A stretch of DNA of 64,000 nucleotides from contig NZ_JASZYR010000003.1 in the NCBI RefSeq assembly GCF_030316855.1, forward strand, positions 490,885 through 554,884, given 5' to 3'. Below are positions 8,709 through 18,426 of the stretch, in pieces. A program made the position numbers and the translations under genes. Within the stretch, counting starts at the first letter, position 1. The number at the start of each line of letters is the position of its first letter. Origin of the DNA: Variovorax sp. J22P240 (GTDB lineage: Bacteria > Pseudomonadota > Gammaproteobacteria > Burkholderiales > Burkholderiaceae_C). A model generated the notes under the pieces. It was not told the origin of the DNA. It was given only the letters and a program-made list of their open reading frames with translations, and ran no database searches.

Positions 8709-10083
8709 CTTTGCGCGGCGCAGCACCCGTGCGATCTGGCACCCTTGCACGCAAATGAAGCGTGCCGAGGCGATGCCCCCACTCGGCATCGTGCGCGGCG
8801 AGGGAGCATGGCTGTATGACCAGGCCGGGCGCCGCTACTTCGATGCGACCAGTTCCTGGTGGGTCAACCTCTTCGGCCACGCCGACGCCGGCATCAATGC
8901 CGCCATCAAGGATCAGCTCGATCGACTGCCGCATGTGATGCTGGCGGGCTGCACCCATCGTCCGGCTGTCGAACTCGCCGAGCGACTTTCCGACTTGACC
9001 GACGGTGAGTTGGGCCACTGCTTCTTCGCGAGCGACGGCGCCTCGGCAGTGGAGATCGCGCTCAAGATGAGCTTTCACTTCTGGCGCAACCGCGGCCGCG
9101 GCTCCAAGCGCGAGTTCGTATGTCTGCGACATGGCTATCACGGGGAGACCTTGGGCGCCTTGGCCGTCACCGACGTGGCCGTGTTTCGGAATGCGTACGA
9201 TTCGCTGCTCATGCCCGCCCACCAGGTCATGTCGCCCGACGCGCGGCAGGCCGGACCGTGCGAAACCGCAGTCCAGGTGGCCGCGCGCGCGGCCAACGAA
9301 TTGCGAGTCCTCCTGGAGGCGCGCCACGAACAGATCGCCGCCGTCATTCTTGAGCCCTTGGTACAGGCCGCAGCCGGCATGGCCATGCATGATCCGACGT
9401 ACCTCGCCACCGTACGCGCGCTGTGCGATCGTTTCGAGGTTCACTTGATCGCGGACGAGATTGCGGTGGGATGCGGTCGCACCGGCACTTTCTTTGCCTT
9501 CGAGCAGGCGGCGGCGCCGGGCCAACTTCGGATATGGCCCGATCTGATCTGCTTGTCCAAAGGCATCAGCGGAGGCTATCTTCCGCTCTCGCTCGTCCTG
9601 TCACGCCACGAGATCTACGAGGCCTTCCTGGACGACGACGTGGCGCGCGGATTTCTCCATTCGCACTCGTACTCGGGCAATGCACTCGCGTGCCGCGCTG
9701 CGTTGGCTGTGCTCGACCGATTCGAAAATGACGATGTACTTCGGCGCAATCGCATGGAGGCGGAAAACTTCTCCAAGTCGCTCGCACCGTTGGCCATCGA
9801 TCCGCGCATCGAGCACCTGCGCCAACGCGGCATGATTTGGGCGTTCGACGTCCGGCCAGAGCACGCAGGCGCGCGCTTTGCCGAGCGCTTCCATCTTGCG
9901 GGGCGGGCCAACGAGTTGCTGATTCGTCCAATCGGCCGCTCCGTCTACTTGCTTCCGCCCTATGTGCTGGACAGCACGATTTCCGAATGGCTTGCGGAGC
10001 GGCTGCTGAAAACGCTCCATGAAGTCCTGAACCAGTCCACTGCCGATGTACCTGATCCATCACTTGAACCGCGAACTGCTTGA
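8674..10083 (+). CDS. bioA: Adenosylmethionine-8-amino-7-oxononanoate aminotransferase
   Basis: PLP class-III aminotransferase that converts KAPA to DAPA in biotin synthesis. It has 469 residues, slightly longer than the E. coli enzyme (429). Visible signatures are IWHPCTQMKRAEAMPP near the start (conserved WHPxxQ), SSWWVNLFGHADAGIN, FFASDGASAVEIALKMS, RHGYHGETLGALAVTD, the PLP-binding DEIAVGCGRTG and the catalytic lysine in LSKGISGGYLPLS. First gene of the bioAFDB operon; bioF begins 38 bases before its stop, so the two are translationally coupled. Confidence 0.95.
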   Translation: MNIPELPSISPDFARRSTRAIWHPCTQMKRAEAMPPLGIVRGEGAWLYDQAGRRYFDATSSWWVNLFGHADAGINAAIKDQLDRLPHVMLAGCTHRPAVELAERLSDLTDGELGHCFFASDGASAVEIALKMSFHFWRNRGRGSKREFVCLRHGYHGETLGALAVTDVAVFRNAYDSLLMPAHQVMSPDARQAGPCETAVQVAARAANELRVLLEARHEQIAAVILEPLVQAAAGMAMHDPTYLATVRALCDRFEVHLIADEIAVGCGRTGTFFAFEQAAAPGQLRIWPDLICLSKGISGGYLPLSLVLSRHEIYEAFLDDDVARGFLHSHSYSGNALACRAALAVLDRFENDDVLRRNRMEAENFSKSLAPLAIDPRIEHLRQRGMIWAFDVRPEHAGARFAERFHLAGRANELLIRPIGRSVYLLPPYVLDSTISEWLAERLLKTLHEVLNQSTADVPDPSLEPRTA

Positions 10084-11278
10084 GCGCGAGGCGCGAGGTC
10101 TGCGCCGGTCGCGCCGAGTCGCCGAATCGCCTTGCACGCCACGTCAACGCTTCTCGCATCTCGGCCTGCCTGGGTGCGACCCGGTCTCGTTTTGCAGCAA
10201 CGACTACCTGGGTTTGGCCAACCATCCAGCCTTGATCGAGGCGCTGGTCGAGGGTGCGCAGCGCTACGGCGCGGGCAGCGGCGCGTCGCACCTCATCAGC
10301 GGGCACTCGCGCGCCCACGCCGAGTTCGAGGACGATCTGGCGGCCTGGATGGCGACGTGTATTCCAGGCGCGAAGGCGCTCGGGTTCTGCACGGGCTACA
10401 TGGCCAATATGGCTTTGCTCACGGCGCTGGGGGATGCCAACGCCACGATCTTTTCCGATGACTTCAATCACGCCTCGATCATCGATGGGGCGCGGCTTGC
10501 CAAGGCGCAAGTTCAGCGCTACCCGCATCGCGACATCGTGATGCTCGAGGACCTGCTTCGGCGCGCGGCGTCACCGATCAAGCTGATCGTGACCGACGCC
10601 GTGTTCAGCATGGACGGCGATCTGGCCGATCTGCCCGGCCTGCTCGAACTCTGCGAGCGCTTCGACGCCTGGCTGGTCGTGGACGACGCCCATGGCTTTG
10701 GTGTGCTCGGGCCTCATGGACAGGGAAGTTTGGGGCACTTCGGCCTTTGCAGCGAGCGCTTGATCTACATGGGTACGCTTGGAAAAGCCGCAGGCGTGGG
10801 TGGAGCCTTCGTCGCCGCACATCCGAGTGTGATCGACTGGCTGGTGCAGACCGCGCGGCCCTACATCTACACCACAGCATCGCCACCAGCGCTTGCACAT
10901 GCCTTGCGGGTGAGTTTGAGGCTCGTGGGTAGCGAGGAAGGCGATGAGCGGCGTGCGAGCCTTCAGCGGCTGGGTCGGCTGCTACGCGCCCAACTGCAGT
11001 GCCTGGTCGACGCAAACCCTGGACTTGGTTGGGTATTGCCTGCATCTGAAACCGCGATCCAGCCTCTGATCGTCGGTGCGAACGAGACGGCACTCGCGCT
11101 GGCGACCGCGCTGGAGGCCCGCGGCATACTTGTCCCGGCCATCCGTCCACCGACTGTGCCAGTGGGAACGTCACGATTGCGCATCACCCTCAGCGCCTCC
11201 CATACCGCCCGGGACGTGCAGCGCCTGGTCGACGGATTGACGCACGCTGCAAGAGAACCCTCGGAGCCGACTCCGTGA
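10046..11278 (+). CDS. bioF: 8-amino-7-oxononanoate synthase
   Basis: Alpha-oxoamine synthase of 410 residues that joins pimeloyl thioester and alanine. Family features visible are FCSNDYLGLANHP, GAGSGASHLISGH, FSDDFNHASIIDG, VDDAHGFGVLG and the PLP lysine within YMGTLGKAAGVGG. The ATG at 10046 overlaps the end of bioA; the start is plausible because the N-terminus aligns with the usual helix before the SNDYLGL motif. The stop overlaps the GTG of bioD (GTGA). Confidence 0.95.
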   Translation: MYLIHHLNRELLEREARGLRRSRRVAESPCTPRQRFSHLGLPGCDPVSFCSNDYLGLANHPALIEALVEGAQRYGAGSGASHLISGHSRAHAEFEDDLAAWMATCIPGAKALGFCTGYMANMALLTALGDANATIFSDDFNHASIIDGARLAKAQVQRYPHRDIVMLEDLLRRAASPIKLIVTDAVFSMDGDLADLPGLLELCERFDAWLVVDDAHGFGVLGPHGQGSLGHFGLCSERLIYMGTLGKAAGVGGAFVAAHPSVIDWLVQTARPYIYTTASPPALAHALRVSLRLVGSEEGDERRASLQRLGRLLRAQLQCLVDANPGLGWVLPASETAIQPLIVGANETALALATALEARGILVPAIRPPTVPVGTSRLRITLSASHTARDVQRLVDGLTHAAREPSEPTP

Positions 11279-12015
11279 ACCGGACTGTACCGTCGCACGG
11301 TTTCTTCGTCACCGGCACCGACACCGAAATAGGCAAGACGTGTGTCAGCGCAGCCCTGTTGCACTTGTTCGCGCAGGCGGGTTGCCGAAGCGCAGGCCTC
11401 AAGCCTGTGGCTGCAGGCACCGGATTGATCGACGGTGAGCGGATCAATGAAGACGTGCGGTCCCTGCGGGCGGCAGGCTCACTGGCGCTGACAGACGCTG
11501 AGGTCGGCACGCTTCAACTGGATGCAGCCTGTGCGCCTCATATCGCCGCGGCTCTCGAAGGCCGTGCCATCGATCGCGGCGCGATACTGCGCGCCTCGCG
11601 AGCATTGGCCGAACGCGCTGACGTGCTGGTCGTCGAAGGGGTGGGCGGGTTCTGCGTTCCGTTGGGAGCCGATTGGGACACATCGGACCTCGCCGTCGAT
11701 CTCGCAATGCCCGTGGTGCTGGTGGTCGGCCTGCGCCTGGGCTGCATCAACCACGCGCTGCTCACGGCGCAGGCCATTCGATCGCGCGGTCTGCGGCTGG
11801 CGGGATGGATCGGAAACTGCGTCGCATCCGACATGCCCTGGAGTGACGAGAATGTGTCCACCTTGCGTGGCTGGCTCTGTCGCCTGCATGGCGCGCCTTG
11901 CCTTGGCGTCGTGCCGCGGCTGGCGCAACCGGATGCGCCCGCCGTGGCTGCTCATCTGGATGGCTCCATCTTGCGAGTCCTCCTGACATCCTCCATTTCA
12001 ATGATTACTCCGTAA
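11275..12015 (+). CDS. bioD: Dethiobiotin synthetase
   Basis: ATP-dependent carboxylase of 246 residues that closes the ureido ring of dethiobiotin. The P-loop [15 protein letters not shown] (near residue 14) and the [11 protein letters not shown] motif are typical, as are KPVAAGT and the long helix after it. A GTG start overlaps the bioF stop by four bases. The C-terminus ends eight bases before the bioB ATG, keeping the operon compact. Confidence 0.95.
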   Translation: MNRTVPSHGFFVTGTDTEIGKTCVSAALLHLFAQAGCRSAGLKPVAAGTGLIDGERINEDVRSLRAAGSLALTDAEVGTLQLDAACAPHIAAALEGRAIDRGAILRASRALAERADVLVVEGVGGFCVPLGADWDTSDLAVDLAMPVVLVVGLRLGCINHALLTAQAIRSRGLRLAGWIGNCVASDMPWSDENVSTLRGWLCRLHGAPCLGVVPRLAQPDAPAVAAHLDGSILRVLLTSSISMITP

Positions 12016-12023
12016 GCAACTTC

Positions 12024-13061
12024 ATGACTACTTCATCCACCGTTTCTGTGGAGACACTGCGTGCGTCCGCGACCCGCCCAGCCGTTTCGGCGTTTGCTCC
12101 ATCTGCCTCGCGGCGCTGGCCCGATGCCGAGGTCGAGGCGCTGTACGAGTTGCCATTCATGGACCTGTTGTTTCGCGCACAAACGGTTCACCGCGAGCAC
12201 TTCGATGCGAACGAAGTGCAGTTGTCGACCTTGCTGTCGATCAAGACGGGCGGCTGTTCCGAGGACTGTGGCTACTGCTCCCAGTCGGCTCATTTCGAGG
12301 CCGGGGTGCAGGCCACCAAGCTGATGCCACTGGAGGAGGTGGTCGAGGCCGCGCAAGCGGCCAAGGCCCAGGGCGCAACGCGCTTTTGCATGGGAGCGGC
12401 GTGGCGCAGCCCGAAGGAGCGCGACATGGAAAAGGTCATCGACATGGTTCGCGAAGTCCGCGCGCTCGGCCTGGAGACCTGCATGACCTTGGGAATGCTC
12501 GAGGCCGAGCAGGCTCGCGCCCTGAAGGAAGCTGGGCTGGATTACTACAACCACAATCTGGACAGCGCACCGGATTTCTACGGCAACATCATCGGAACTC
12601 GCACCTACCGTGATCGGCTTGAAACCCTGGACCAGGTGCGCAAGGCAGGCATCAACGTCTGCTGCGGCGGCATCATTGGCATGGGCGAAAGCCGCACACA
12701 ACGCGCCGGGCTGATTGCGCAACTGGCCAACCTCGCTCCCTATCCCGAGTCCGTGCCCATCAACAATCTGGTCGCCGTGAAGGGCACGCCACTGGCGGAT
12801 ACGGCGCCGATCGATCCGTTCGAGTTCGTCCGTACGATTGCCGTCGCGCGCATCACGATGCCGCGCGCCATGGTTCGACTCTCCGCCGGACGCCAGCAGA
12901 TGGATGAGGCGCTGCAGGCGCTTTGCTTTGCCGCCGGCGCCAATTCGATCTTCTATGGCGACAGGTTGCTGACGACTGGCAACCCGCAAGCAGACGGAGA
13001 TCGACGCCTGTTCGAACGCCTCGGGTTGAGGGTGAAGGTGCCTTCTGAAATCAGACCATGA
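12024..13061 (+). CDS. bioB: Biotin synthase
   Basis: Radical-SAM enzyme of 345 residues that inserts sulfur into dethiobiotin. The 4Fe-4S triad is C78, C82 and C85 ([13 protein letters not shown]). Other family motifs are [25 protein letters not shown], the [13 protein letters not shown] segment and LSAGRQQM carrying the 2Fe-2S arginine. A non-conserved N-terminal extension of about 30 residues is present, common in this lineage. The stop overlaps the beta-lactamase ATG (ATGA), tying the two genes together. Confidence 0.96.
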   Translation: MTTSSTVSVETLRASATRPAVSAFAPSASRRWPDAEVEALYELPFMDLLFRAQTVHREHFDANEVQLSTLLSIKTGGCSEDCGYCSQSAHFEAGVQATKLMPLEEVVEAAQAAKAQGATRFCMGAAWRSPKERDMEKVIDMVREVRALGLETCMTLGMLEAEQARALKEAGLDYYNHNLDSAPDFYGNIIGTRTYRDRLETLDQVRKAGINVCCGGIIGMGESRTQRAGLIAQLANLAPYPESVPINNLVAVKGTPLADTAPIDPFEFVRTIAVARITMPRAMVRLSAGRQQMDEALQALCFAAGANSIFYGDRLLTTGNPQADGDRRLFERLGLRVKVPSEIRP

Positions 13062-13855
13062 ACCGACGAAATCTCATCCTCTCCGCCTTGCCCGTCTTCT
13101 TTGCGTACGAGGCGCTCGCTGCCACGAACATTCAGGACCGGGCCGATTGGTCCAGATTCTTCTCCGAAGCCAACTCTCGAGGCACCATTGTTGTGGTCGA
13201 TGCCCGCCGTGGACGCGAGGCTAGGTTTGTGCATGACGCAGAGCGCGCCGCGCGTCGCTACACGCCCGCGTCCACCTTCAAGGTTCCCCACAGCCTGTTC
13301 GCCCTGGATGCCGGCGTACTGCACGACGAGTTCCAGCAGATTCCCTGGGACGGTATCAAGCGCTCTCCCGAGGCCTGGAATGCAGATCAGGATCTGCGCT
13401 CCGCGATGCGCAACTCCACTGTCTGGGTGTACGAGCGATTTGCCAAGCAGATCGGCACAAAGCGCGAGACGGCCTATCTGCAACGAATCAAGTACGGAAA
13501 CGCAGTCGCCACAGGCGAATCGCCCTTTTGGGTCGAGGGAGACTTGGCCATCTCGGCCCACGAGCAGATTTCATTCTTGCGCTCGCTCTATCGCAATGAA
13601 TTGCCTTTTCGTATCGATCATCAGCGGCTGGTCAAGGACGTGATGATCAACGAGGCTGGCAAGGACTGGATCCTTCGTGCGAAAACAGGATGGAGTGGCA
13701 AGGTCGGCTGGTGGGTCGGTTGGATTGAATGGCCGACCGGGCCGGTATTCTTTGCCCTGAATATTGATACACCGAACAGATTGGGCGATCTCCCAAAGCG
13801 TGTCGAGATCACGCGAAGCATTCTGCGATCCATCGATGCATTGCCGCAGAGTTGA
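13058..13855 (+). CDS. Class D (OXA-type) beta-lactamase family protein
   Basis: Exported serine beta-lactamase homologue, 265 residues, with an N-terminal signal peptide (cleavage probably after AALA, residue ~21). All class D active-site elements are present: S72-T-F-K75, S120-x-V122, Y146-G-N148, W158 in the omega region and K209-T-G211 followed by a Trp-rich strand. It therefore should be catalytically competent as an OXA-like enzyme or a related acyl-serine hydrolase. The ATG overlaps the bioB stop, so it appears to be the fifth gene of the biotin operon. That is an unexpected context, and no regulator or mobile element is nearby. Confidence 0.9.
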   Translation: MNRRNLILSALPVFFAYEALAATNIQDRADWSRFFSEANSRGTIVVVDARRGREARFVHDAERAARRYTPASTFKVPHSLFALDAGVLHDEFQQIPWDGIKRSPEAWNADQDLRSAMRNSTVWVYERFAKQIGTKRETAYLQRIKYGNAVATGESPFWVEGDLAISAHEQISFLRSLYRNELPFRIDHQRLVKDVMINEAGKDWILRAKTGWSGKVGWWVGWIEWPTGPVFFALNIDTPNRLGDLPKRVEITRSILRSIDALPQS

Positions 13856-14282
13856 AAATGCTCCGAGACAGCGACTCCCCAGCCGGGCCAGTCGCGCGAC
13901 CGCCCGCGACCCTGAGTTGGGGCGCACTTCCGGGCAGATTTCGTGAAGTAATGCACGCCCACTAGACCGTCCAGAGGATGGCGCCGGCAAGGAGGGGCCC
14001 CTAACGTAGTCCCCTTGTGGCGCGCACTTCAGGCGCCGCTCAAGCCTGACGGCGCGAGTTGGACGCTTCGCCCGTCAACTCCTTCTGGCTGGTTAGAAAG
14101 GCGGGGGCGCTCATCGCGCGCGGACCGCCACCAGCCAGCCTTTTCCCGCCATGTCGAATCCGCCTGGCCTCGATCTGCGGGTCGAAAATGGTGCCCCCAA
14201 ACGTCGAACAGCGACACCACGTGCCCGTGGTGTCGCTGTCCATCAGACCGTCGCTCGGACGGCGATCCGGCCTCCGGTCAGG
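13856..14282. other. Intergenic region with no gene seen (427 bp)
   Basis: Gap between the convergent beta-lactamase and TonB-receptor genes. Short frames have no coding look. Apart from the strong hairpin at 14208-14239 I see nothing recognisable. Confidence 0.6.
14208..14239. terminator. Strong hairpin between convergent genes
   Basis: A perfect 14-bp stem (left arm CAAGCGAC-like core read as AGCGACACCACG, right arm its complement) with a four-base TGCC loop lies 44 bp past the stop of the minus-strand TonB receptor. No clear U-tract follows on either strand. It probably ends or protects transcripts from both directions. Confidence 0.6.
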
Positions 14283-16676
14283 TCAGAAGGCGAAGTTGGC
14301 CGTCAGGCGCGCCGAGCGCGGGATCCCCGGCGTGTAGCGGTAGCCGCTCTTGTTGATCGCAGCCACGTAATCCTCGTCGAAGACGTTGTAGACGTTCAAC
14401 TGAAGCTCGACGTTCTTGTTGATGCGGTAGGAGGCCATCGCGTCGAACACCCAGTAGGAATCGGTGTAGGCCGGCGTGCCGACCGCACCGTCGGTGCCGC
14501 GCTGGAGCTTGCCGTTGTAGCGCATGCCGCCGCCCAGGGTCAGGCCGAAGGGCAACTGATAGCTGGTCCAGAGGGTGAACGCGTTCCGGGGGGTGTAGGC
14601 CAGGACCCTGCTGCCGTCCGCCGTCACGGCGGGGCCGCTCTCGACCGACGTGTCCATGGTGGTGAAGCCGGCGCTGACACCCCATTGGTCGGTGATGGTG
14701 CCGGCGGCGCCCAGTTCGATGCCCTGCACACGCTTCTTGCCCGTCTGGTAGTACAACAGAGTGGTCGAATCCTGCACCACTTCGTTGGTTACTTCCGTGC
14801 GGTAGAGCGCGGCAGTGAGGGCCAGGCGATTGTTCAGCAGGTCCCACTTGGTCCCGACCTCGTAGGTCTTGGATTCCTGCGGCTCGAAGTCGGTGCGCGA
14901 AGCGCTGTTGCCGCTGCCGGCGGCGGCAAGCTGGAAGTTGGCGCCGCCCGGAGGCTGCGCGGAGTTGCCCCATGCCGCGTAGATGCTGCCGTTTTCGGCC
15001 GGCTTGTAGATCACGCCGAACTTGCCGGTCCAGATGCCGTTCGAGGTCGACAGGTCGGTGGGGGTGATCGCGAAGGCGGGGCCGGTGCCGCGTGCAGTCG
15101 CCGAGTAGTCGGTGCTGTAGTGGTCGTAGCGCAGGCCGCCGGTGAGCTGCCACTGCTCGTTGATCTTCATCGTGTCGAACGCATAGGCGCTGATCGTGTC
15201 GGTCTTGCCGAACGAACCCGTGCCATTGCTGATCCGGTTGTAGCCGGTCACGTTGGGATTCGGGTTGTAGAGGTTGGCGACCGGCCACGAGCCCGCGGGC
15301 GCGAAGGTCGTATTGACCGAAGCGAAGCCGGGGCCGAAGAAGTTGGCGGAGTCCTGCTCTTCGCGGATCAGCTCCACGCCGAAGTTCGCCGTGTGGCTGA
15401 AGCTGCCGGTCTTGAACTTGGACGAGAGGCTCGTCTGGTTCAGGAAGATGGTGTTCTCGATGTCCTTGTTGGTCGGCAGGTTGCGCGTGACCGTCCAGGT
15501 CGTGGGGTTGGCCGGGTTCACCGTGTTGATGAAGCCCGCGGTGACCGCGGGGACCGTGCCGCGGTAGACGTTGGTATTGCCCACGCGGGAGGCCGTCAGG
15601 CCGCCCAGCATGAACGAAGTCAGCATGTAGTCCTGCGAGGTCTTGCCGTAGCGGGTGATGTTGCGCACCGTCATGTTCGGCGTGATGTCGTGCTCGACCC
15701 GTGCCGTGAACAGGTCGGACGTCACGTCGTTGAAGTCGGACGTGGTGCCGTAGAAGTTGCTCGAATCGACGCGTTGCGCAAAGTTCAGGAAGGTCCGGCG
15801 CAGGATCGGCGAGTTGATCAGCAGCGCATCGGGCGTGGAGTAGCCGGGCAAGCCGATGGTGGGCACGCCGCCGTCGGGCACGTTGTCCTGTTTGACGTGC
15901 ACGTAGTCGAGGAAGACGCGCGTCGGCGTGTTGATGCCGAAGGCGATGGAGGGTGCGATCCCCCAGCGCTTGTTCTTCACCTCGTCTCGGCCCGCCACGC
16001 CACCGTCCTCGGCCACTGCGTTCAGGCGGAACGCGGTGCCCGAGCCATCGGCGTTGGTGATGACTCTGTTCCAGTCGATGGTGCCGCGGCCGAAGTCCGC
16101 GCTGCCGTAGGTCAGCGAGCCCGAGAAGCTGTTTTCCAGCTTCGGTGTCTTGGTGATCAGGTTGATGTAGCCCGTCGGCGAGCTGCGGCCGATGTCGGTG
16201 CCGGACGGACCTTTGACCACCTCGACCTGCTCGATGTTGAACATGTCGCGCGAGATCGTGCCGATGTCGCGAACGCCGTTGACGAAGATGTTGGCCGAGG
16301 CATCGAAGCCGCGCATGAAGATCGCATCGCCGGTGCTCGTATTGCCGTTTTCGCCGAGGAAGAATGCGCCGGCACCGGGGACGTTGCGCATGGCCTCGGT
16401 GAGCGTGGTCGCGCCTTGCTCGCGCATCAGGCCTTCGGGGATCACCTGAATGACCTGCGGGATATCGACCAGCGGCGCAGTGAACTTGGGATTGGCGGAT
16501 TGCTCGACTCTGAAGTCGTTCGCCGTGTTGTCCTCGACGCGCACTTCCTTGAGTGTTTGCGTGGAGGTCTGCGCGCCGGCCGGTAGCGACAACGCGAGAA
16601 GCGTGGCGGCGGCGGCACTGCCGAACGGGGGCAGCACGCGCGCGACGGCGTGCTTGCGGCTCTTTATGTAGGCCAT
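14283..16676 (-). CDS. TonB-dependent catecholate-type siderophore receptor
   Basis: Outer-membrane receptor of 797 residues. It has a signal peptide (cleavage near PAGAQ, residue ~35), a plug domain (about 45-200: VPGAGAFFLGENG, FMRGFDASANIFVNG, VEVVKGPSGTDIGR) and a 22-strand-type barrel ending in a C-terminal aromatic (NFAF). The TonB-box area lies near TLKEVRVED. The Fiu/FhuE-like plug and the upstream Fur box point to ferric-siderophore uptake. The specific siderophore is unknown; no biosynthesis or ABC uptake genes are adjacent, as expected for a stand-alone receptor. Confidence 0.92.
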   Translation of the reverse strand: MAYIKSRKHAVARVLPPFGSAAAATLLALSLPAGAQTSTQTLKEVRVEDNTANDFRVEQSANPKFTAPLVDIPQVIQVIPEGLMREQGATTLTEAMRNVPGAGAFFLGENGNTSTGDAIFMRGFDASANIFVNGVRDIGTISRDMFNIEQVEVVKGPSGTDIGRSSPTGYINLITKTPKLENSFSGSLTYGSADFGRGTIDWNRVITNADGSGTAFRLNAVAEDGGVAGRDEVKNKRWGIAPSIAFGINTPTRVFLDYVHVKQDNVPDGGVPTIGLPGYSTPDALLINSPILRRTFLNFAQRVDSSNFYGTTSDFNDVTSDLFTARVEHDITPNMTVRNITRYGKTSQDYMLTSFMLGGLTASRVGNTNVYRGTVPAVTAGFINTVNPANPTTWTVTRNLPTNKDIENTIFLNQTSLSSKFKTGSFSHTANFGVELIREEQDSANFFGPGFASVNTTFAPAGSWPVANLYNPNPNVTGYNRISNGTGSFGKTDTISAYAFDTMKINEQWQLTGGLRYDHYSTDYSATARGTGPAFAITPTDLSTSNGIWTGKFGVIYKPAENGSIYAAWGNSAQPPGGANFQLAAAGSGNSASRTDFEPQESKTYEVGTKWDLLNNRLALTAALYRTEVTNEVVQDSTTLLYYQTGKKRVQGIELGAAGTITDQWGVSAGFTTMDTSVESGPAVTADGSRVLAYTPRNAFTLWTSYQLPFGLTLGGGMRYNGKLQRGTDGAVGTPAYTDSYWVFDAMASYRINKNVELQLNVYNVFDEDYVAAINKSGYRYTPGIPRSARLTANFAF

Positions 16677-16791
16677 GAAGGATCCCAGGTGAAGAAGAAA
16701 CTGAGAGCTCGACTGGCGGGTCCGGCATGCCTCAGAGAACGAGGGGCGGATTGGCTGGGTGAGCTGATTCGCGAGAGGCGCGAGATCAGCG

Positions 16792-16810
16792 AATGATAAC
16801 GACTCTCATT
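16792..16810. promoter_or_regulatory. Fur box for the siderophore receptor
   Basis: AATGATAACGACTCTCATT, a 19-bp dyad with AATGA/TCATT arms, matches betaproteobacterial Fur boxes well. It lies 116 bp upstream of the receptor ATG at 16676, indicating iron-repressed transcription. Confidence 0.8.
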
Positions 16811-17028
16811 ACCTTTGTTAACCTAACGTTCATGTTCCTACAGATTCCAGATGCATTTCGGAGCGGAGTTTGTCGTTCCTGCGCAACGTCCGGGCTCGAT
16901 GCCCGTCAGGAAGGTTCTTCTTCTGGCGGATGCCGTCTTCGCTCGTTGTATTGCTTACCTGGGTCGCGATGGAAGAGGCGCGGGCGTCGGCTATCCTGCT
17001 CATTTGCTCTCAGAGAAGGAACCCAGTT

Positions 17029-17310
17029 TTGAACAAGACCGAACTCATCGCCGCGATCGCCGCCGACACCGACCTCAGCAAGGCAGATGCCGGCCGCGCA
17101 CTCGAATCGGCGCTTGAAAACCTGACCCGCACGTTGGCACGCGGCGAAGCCGTGCAGCTCATCGGCTTCGGCAATTTCACCGTGGCGAGCCGTGCCGAGC
17201 GCACCGGCCGCAATCCGTCGACCGGCGAGCAGATGACCATCAAGGCGAGCAAGGCGCCGAAATTCACGGCGGGCAAGGCATTGAAGGATGCCGTCAACAC
17301 GGCGGCCTGA
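17029..17310 (+). CDS. HU-family DNA-binding protein
   Basis: Nucleoid protein of 93 residues. The first helices MNKTELIAAIA and the DNA-arm motif GRNPSTGEQMTIKASKAPKF are diagnostic of HU-beta, and the tail GKALKDAVN is typical. The start is TTG at 17029, supported by AGAGAAGGA about 8 bases upstream and by the standard HU N-terminus. It is monocistronic, divergent from the Fur-controlled receptor. Confidence 0.93.
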   Translation: MNKTELIAAIAADTDLSKADAGRALESALENLTRTLARGEAVQLIGFGNFTVASRAERTGRNPSTGEQMTIKASKAPKFTAGKALKDAVNTAA

Positions 17311-17503
17311 TAGCCGCTTCAGGCGCGCGCGGTCCAGCCGCAGCGCCACACTCGGGCGGTAGCGCCGTCCGAGACCCCGACGACGCGGGATGGTCGTTGC
17401 CCCGATTCGGCCCAGGGCCCATGCGCGCCTTGGGACTTGCGATAGTTCATCCCCTCCACGAAGACAAGCGATTGAACGGTTGATCCCTGCCGGGGACCAG
17501 CCA

Positions 17504-17529
17504 CGCCACTACACCAAGGTCTAGTGGCG
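17504..17529. promoter_or_regulatory. Inverted repeat upstream of the DUF2092 operon
   Basis: CGCCACTA and TAGTGGCG form a perfect 8-bp dyad around a 10-base centre that itself contains ACC/GGT. It could be a terminator for HU or an operator; no U-tract follows. Confidence 0.35.
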
Positions 17530-17554
17530 CGACGCGCACCGACTTGCTACTTTT

Positions 17555-17580
17555 GCGCGGTCGTTCGTCGAGGACCGCGC
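17555..17580. promoter_or_regulatory. GC hairpin in the DUF2092 leader
   Basis: GCGCGGTC (17555-17562) pairs with GACCGCGC (17573-17580) across a 10-base loop. It lies 60 bp before the TTG start at 17641 and may sit in the 5' leader. Confidence 0.3.
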
Positions 17581-17640
17581 GCCGTTCGATTCGATGCATC
17601 GACCCGAGCTCGCTCCTTGCACGTCATTCAGGAGATCGCC

Positions 17641-18414
17641 TTGAACGTCAAATTGCTCGCAGCCGCATTGCTGGGCCTTTCGCTTGTCGCCGCACCCGCC
17701 GTCCATGCGCAAACGGAGCCAGCCGCCACCGCCAAGCCTGCCGAGAGCGCGGTCAACCCCGGGGCGATCCAGGCGCTGAAGGACATGGGGGCCTTCCTGC
17801 AGTCCCTCAAGCGCTTTCACGTGTCGACGGGACTGACGGGCGAGGTCGTGCTGGCCGACGGCCAGAAGCTGCAGCACACGGCGAGGGCCGACGTCGACGT
17901 ACAGCGCCCGAACAAGCTGCGCGCCCGCATGTTCAGCGCCCGCGCCGAGCGCGTGATCTTCTTCGATGGCCAGAAGGCCACGCTCTTCCTGCCGCAGCAG
18001 AAGTACTACTCGACCGTCGATTTCACTGGCAATGTCGACGGGCTGGTCAGCAAGCTGGAGGAAAGGTATGGCGTCGAGATTCCATTGAGCGATCTCTTTC
18101 TCTGGGGAACGCCGGCTGCGCCGCTCGACAAGATCGAGTCGGCCATGAACGCCGGGCAGGATTTCATCGGCAAGGACCTGTGCAACCACTTCGCCTTTCG
18201 CCAGGGAAATTTCGACTGGCAGATCTGGATCACGACCGGAAGCAAGCCGCTTCCGCGCAAGCTCGTGATCATCAACCGGGCGGATGACGCGCGACCGCAG
18301 TCGGTGTCTCTCATCGACTGGAACCTCAATCCGTCCACCAAGGACGACGTGTTCCGATTTGTTCCGCCCGCGGGCGCCAAGCAGGTCGAGCTTCGTGCGC
18401 TCGAGGCCAAGTAA
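17641..18414 (+). CDS. DUF2092 family exported protein
   Basis: Periplasmic protein of 257 residues with a signal peptide (MNVKLLAAALLGLSLVAAPA, cleavage after VHAQ). The mature part has the LolA/LolB-like strand pattern of DUF2092 proteins (GEVVLADGQKLQHTARAD, RARMFSARAERVIFFDGQKA, YYSTVDFTGNVDGLV, and a C-terminal FRFVPPAGAKQVEL). The exact role of the family is not established; a lipid- or lipoprotein-binding fold is plausible. The TTG start is chosen for the CAGGAG box 8 bases upstream and the signal peptide beginning there. It heads an apparent operon with the Gly-rich protein and the arylsulfatase. Confidence 0.85.
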   Translation: MNVKLLAAALLGLSLVAAPAVHAQTEPAATAKPAESAVNPGAIQALKDMGAFLQSLKRFHVSTGLTGEVVLADGQKLQHTARADVDVQRPNKLRARMFSARAERVIFFDGQKATLFLPQQKYYSTVDFTGNVDGLVSKLEERYGVEIPLSDLFLWGTPAAPLDKIESAMNAGQDFIGKDLCNHFAFRQGNFDWQIWITTGSKPLPRKLVIINRADDARPQSVSLIDWNLNPSTKDDVFRFVPPAGAKQVELRALEAK

Positions 18415-18426
18415 GGGGGCATGACC

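Larger units (their letters stand above)
17311..17640. other. Intergenic region with two hairpins (330 bp)
   Basis: No gene is evident. It holds two dyads, one around 17504-17529 and one at 17555-17580, listed separately, just before the DUF2092 operon. Confidence 0.5.

Noticed and set aside
14151..16586. Long plus-strand frame (811 codons) over the TonB receptor
   Set aside because: It is an antisense frame of a clear receptor gene in GC-rich DNA; it has no recognisable domain and the opposite strand carries the coding signal.
16677..17028. Siderophore biosynthesis or Fe uptake genes near the receptor
   Set aside because: The gap contains only the Fur box and the HU leader; no coding sequence.
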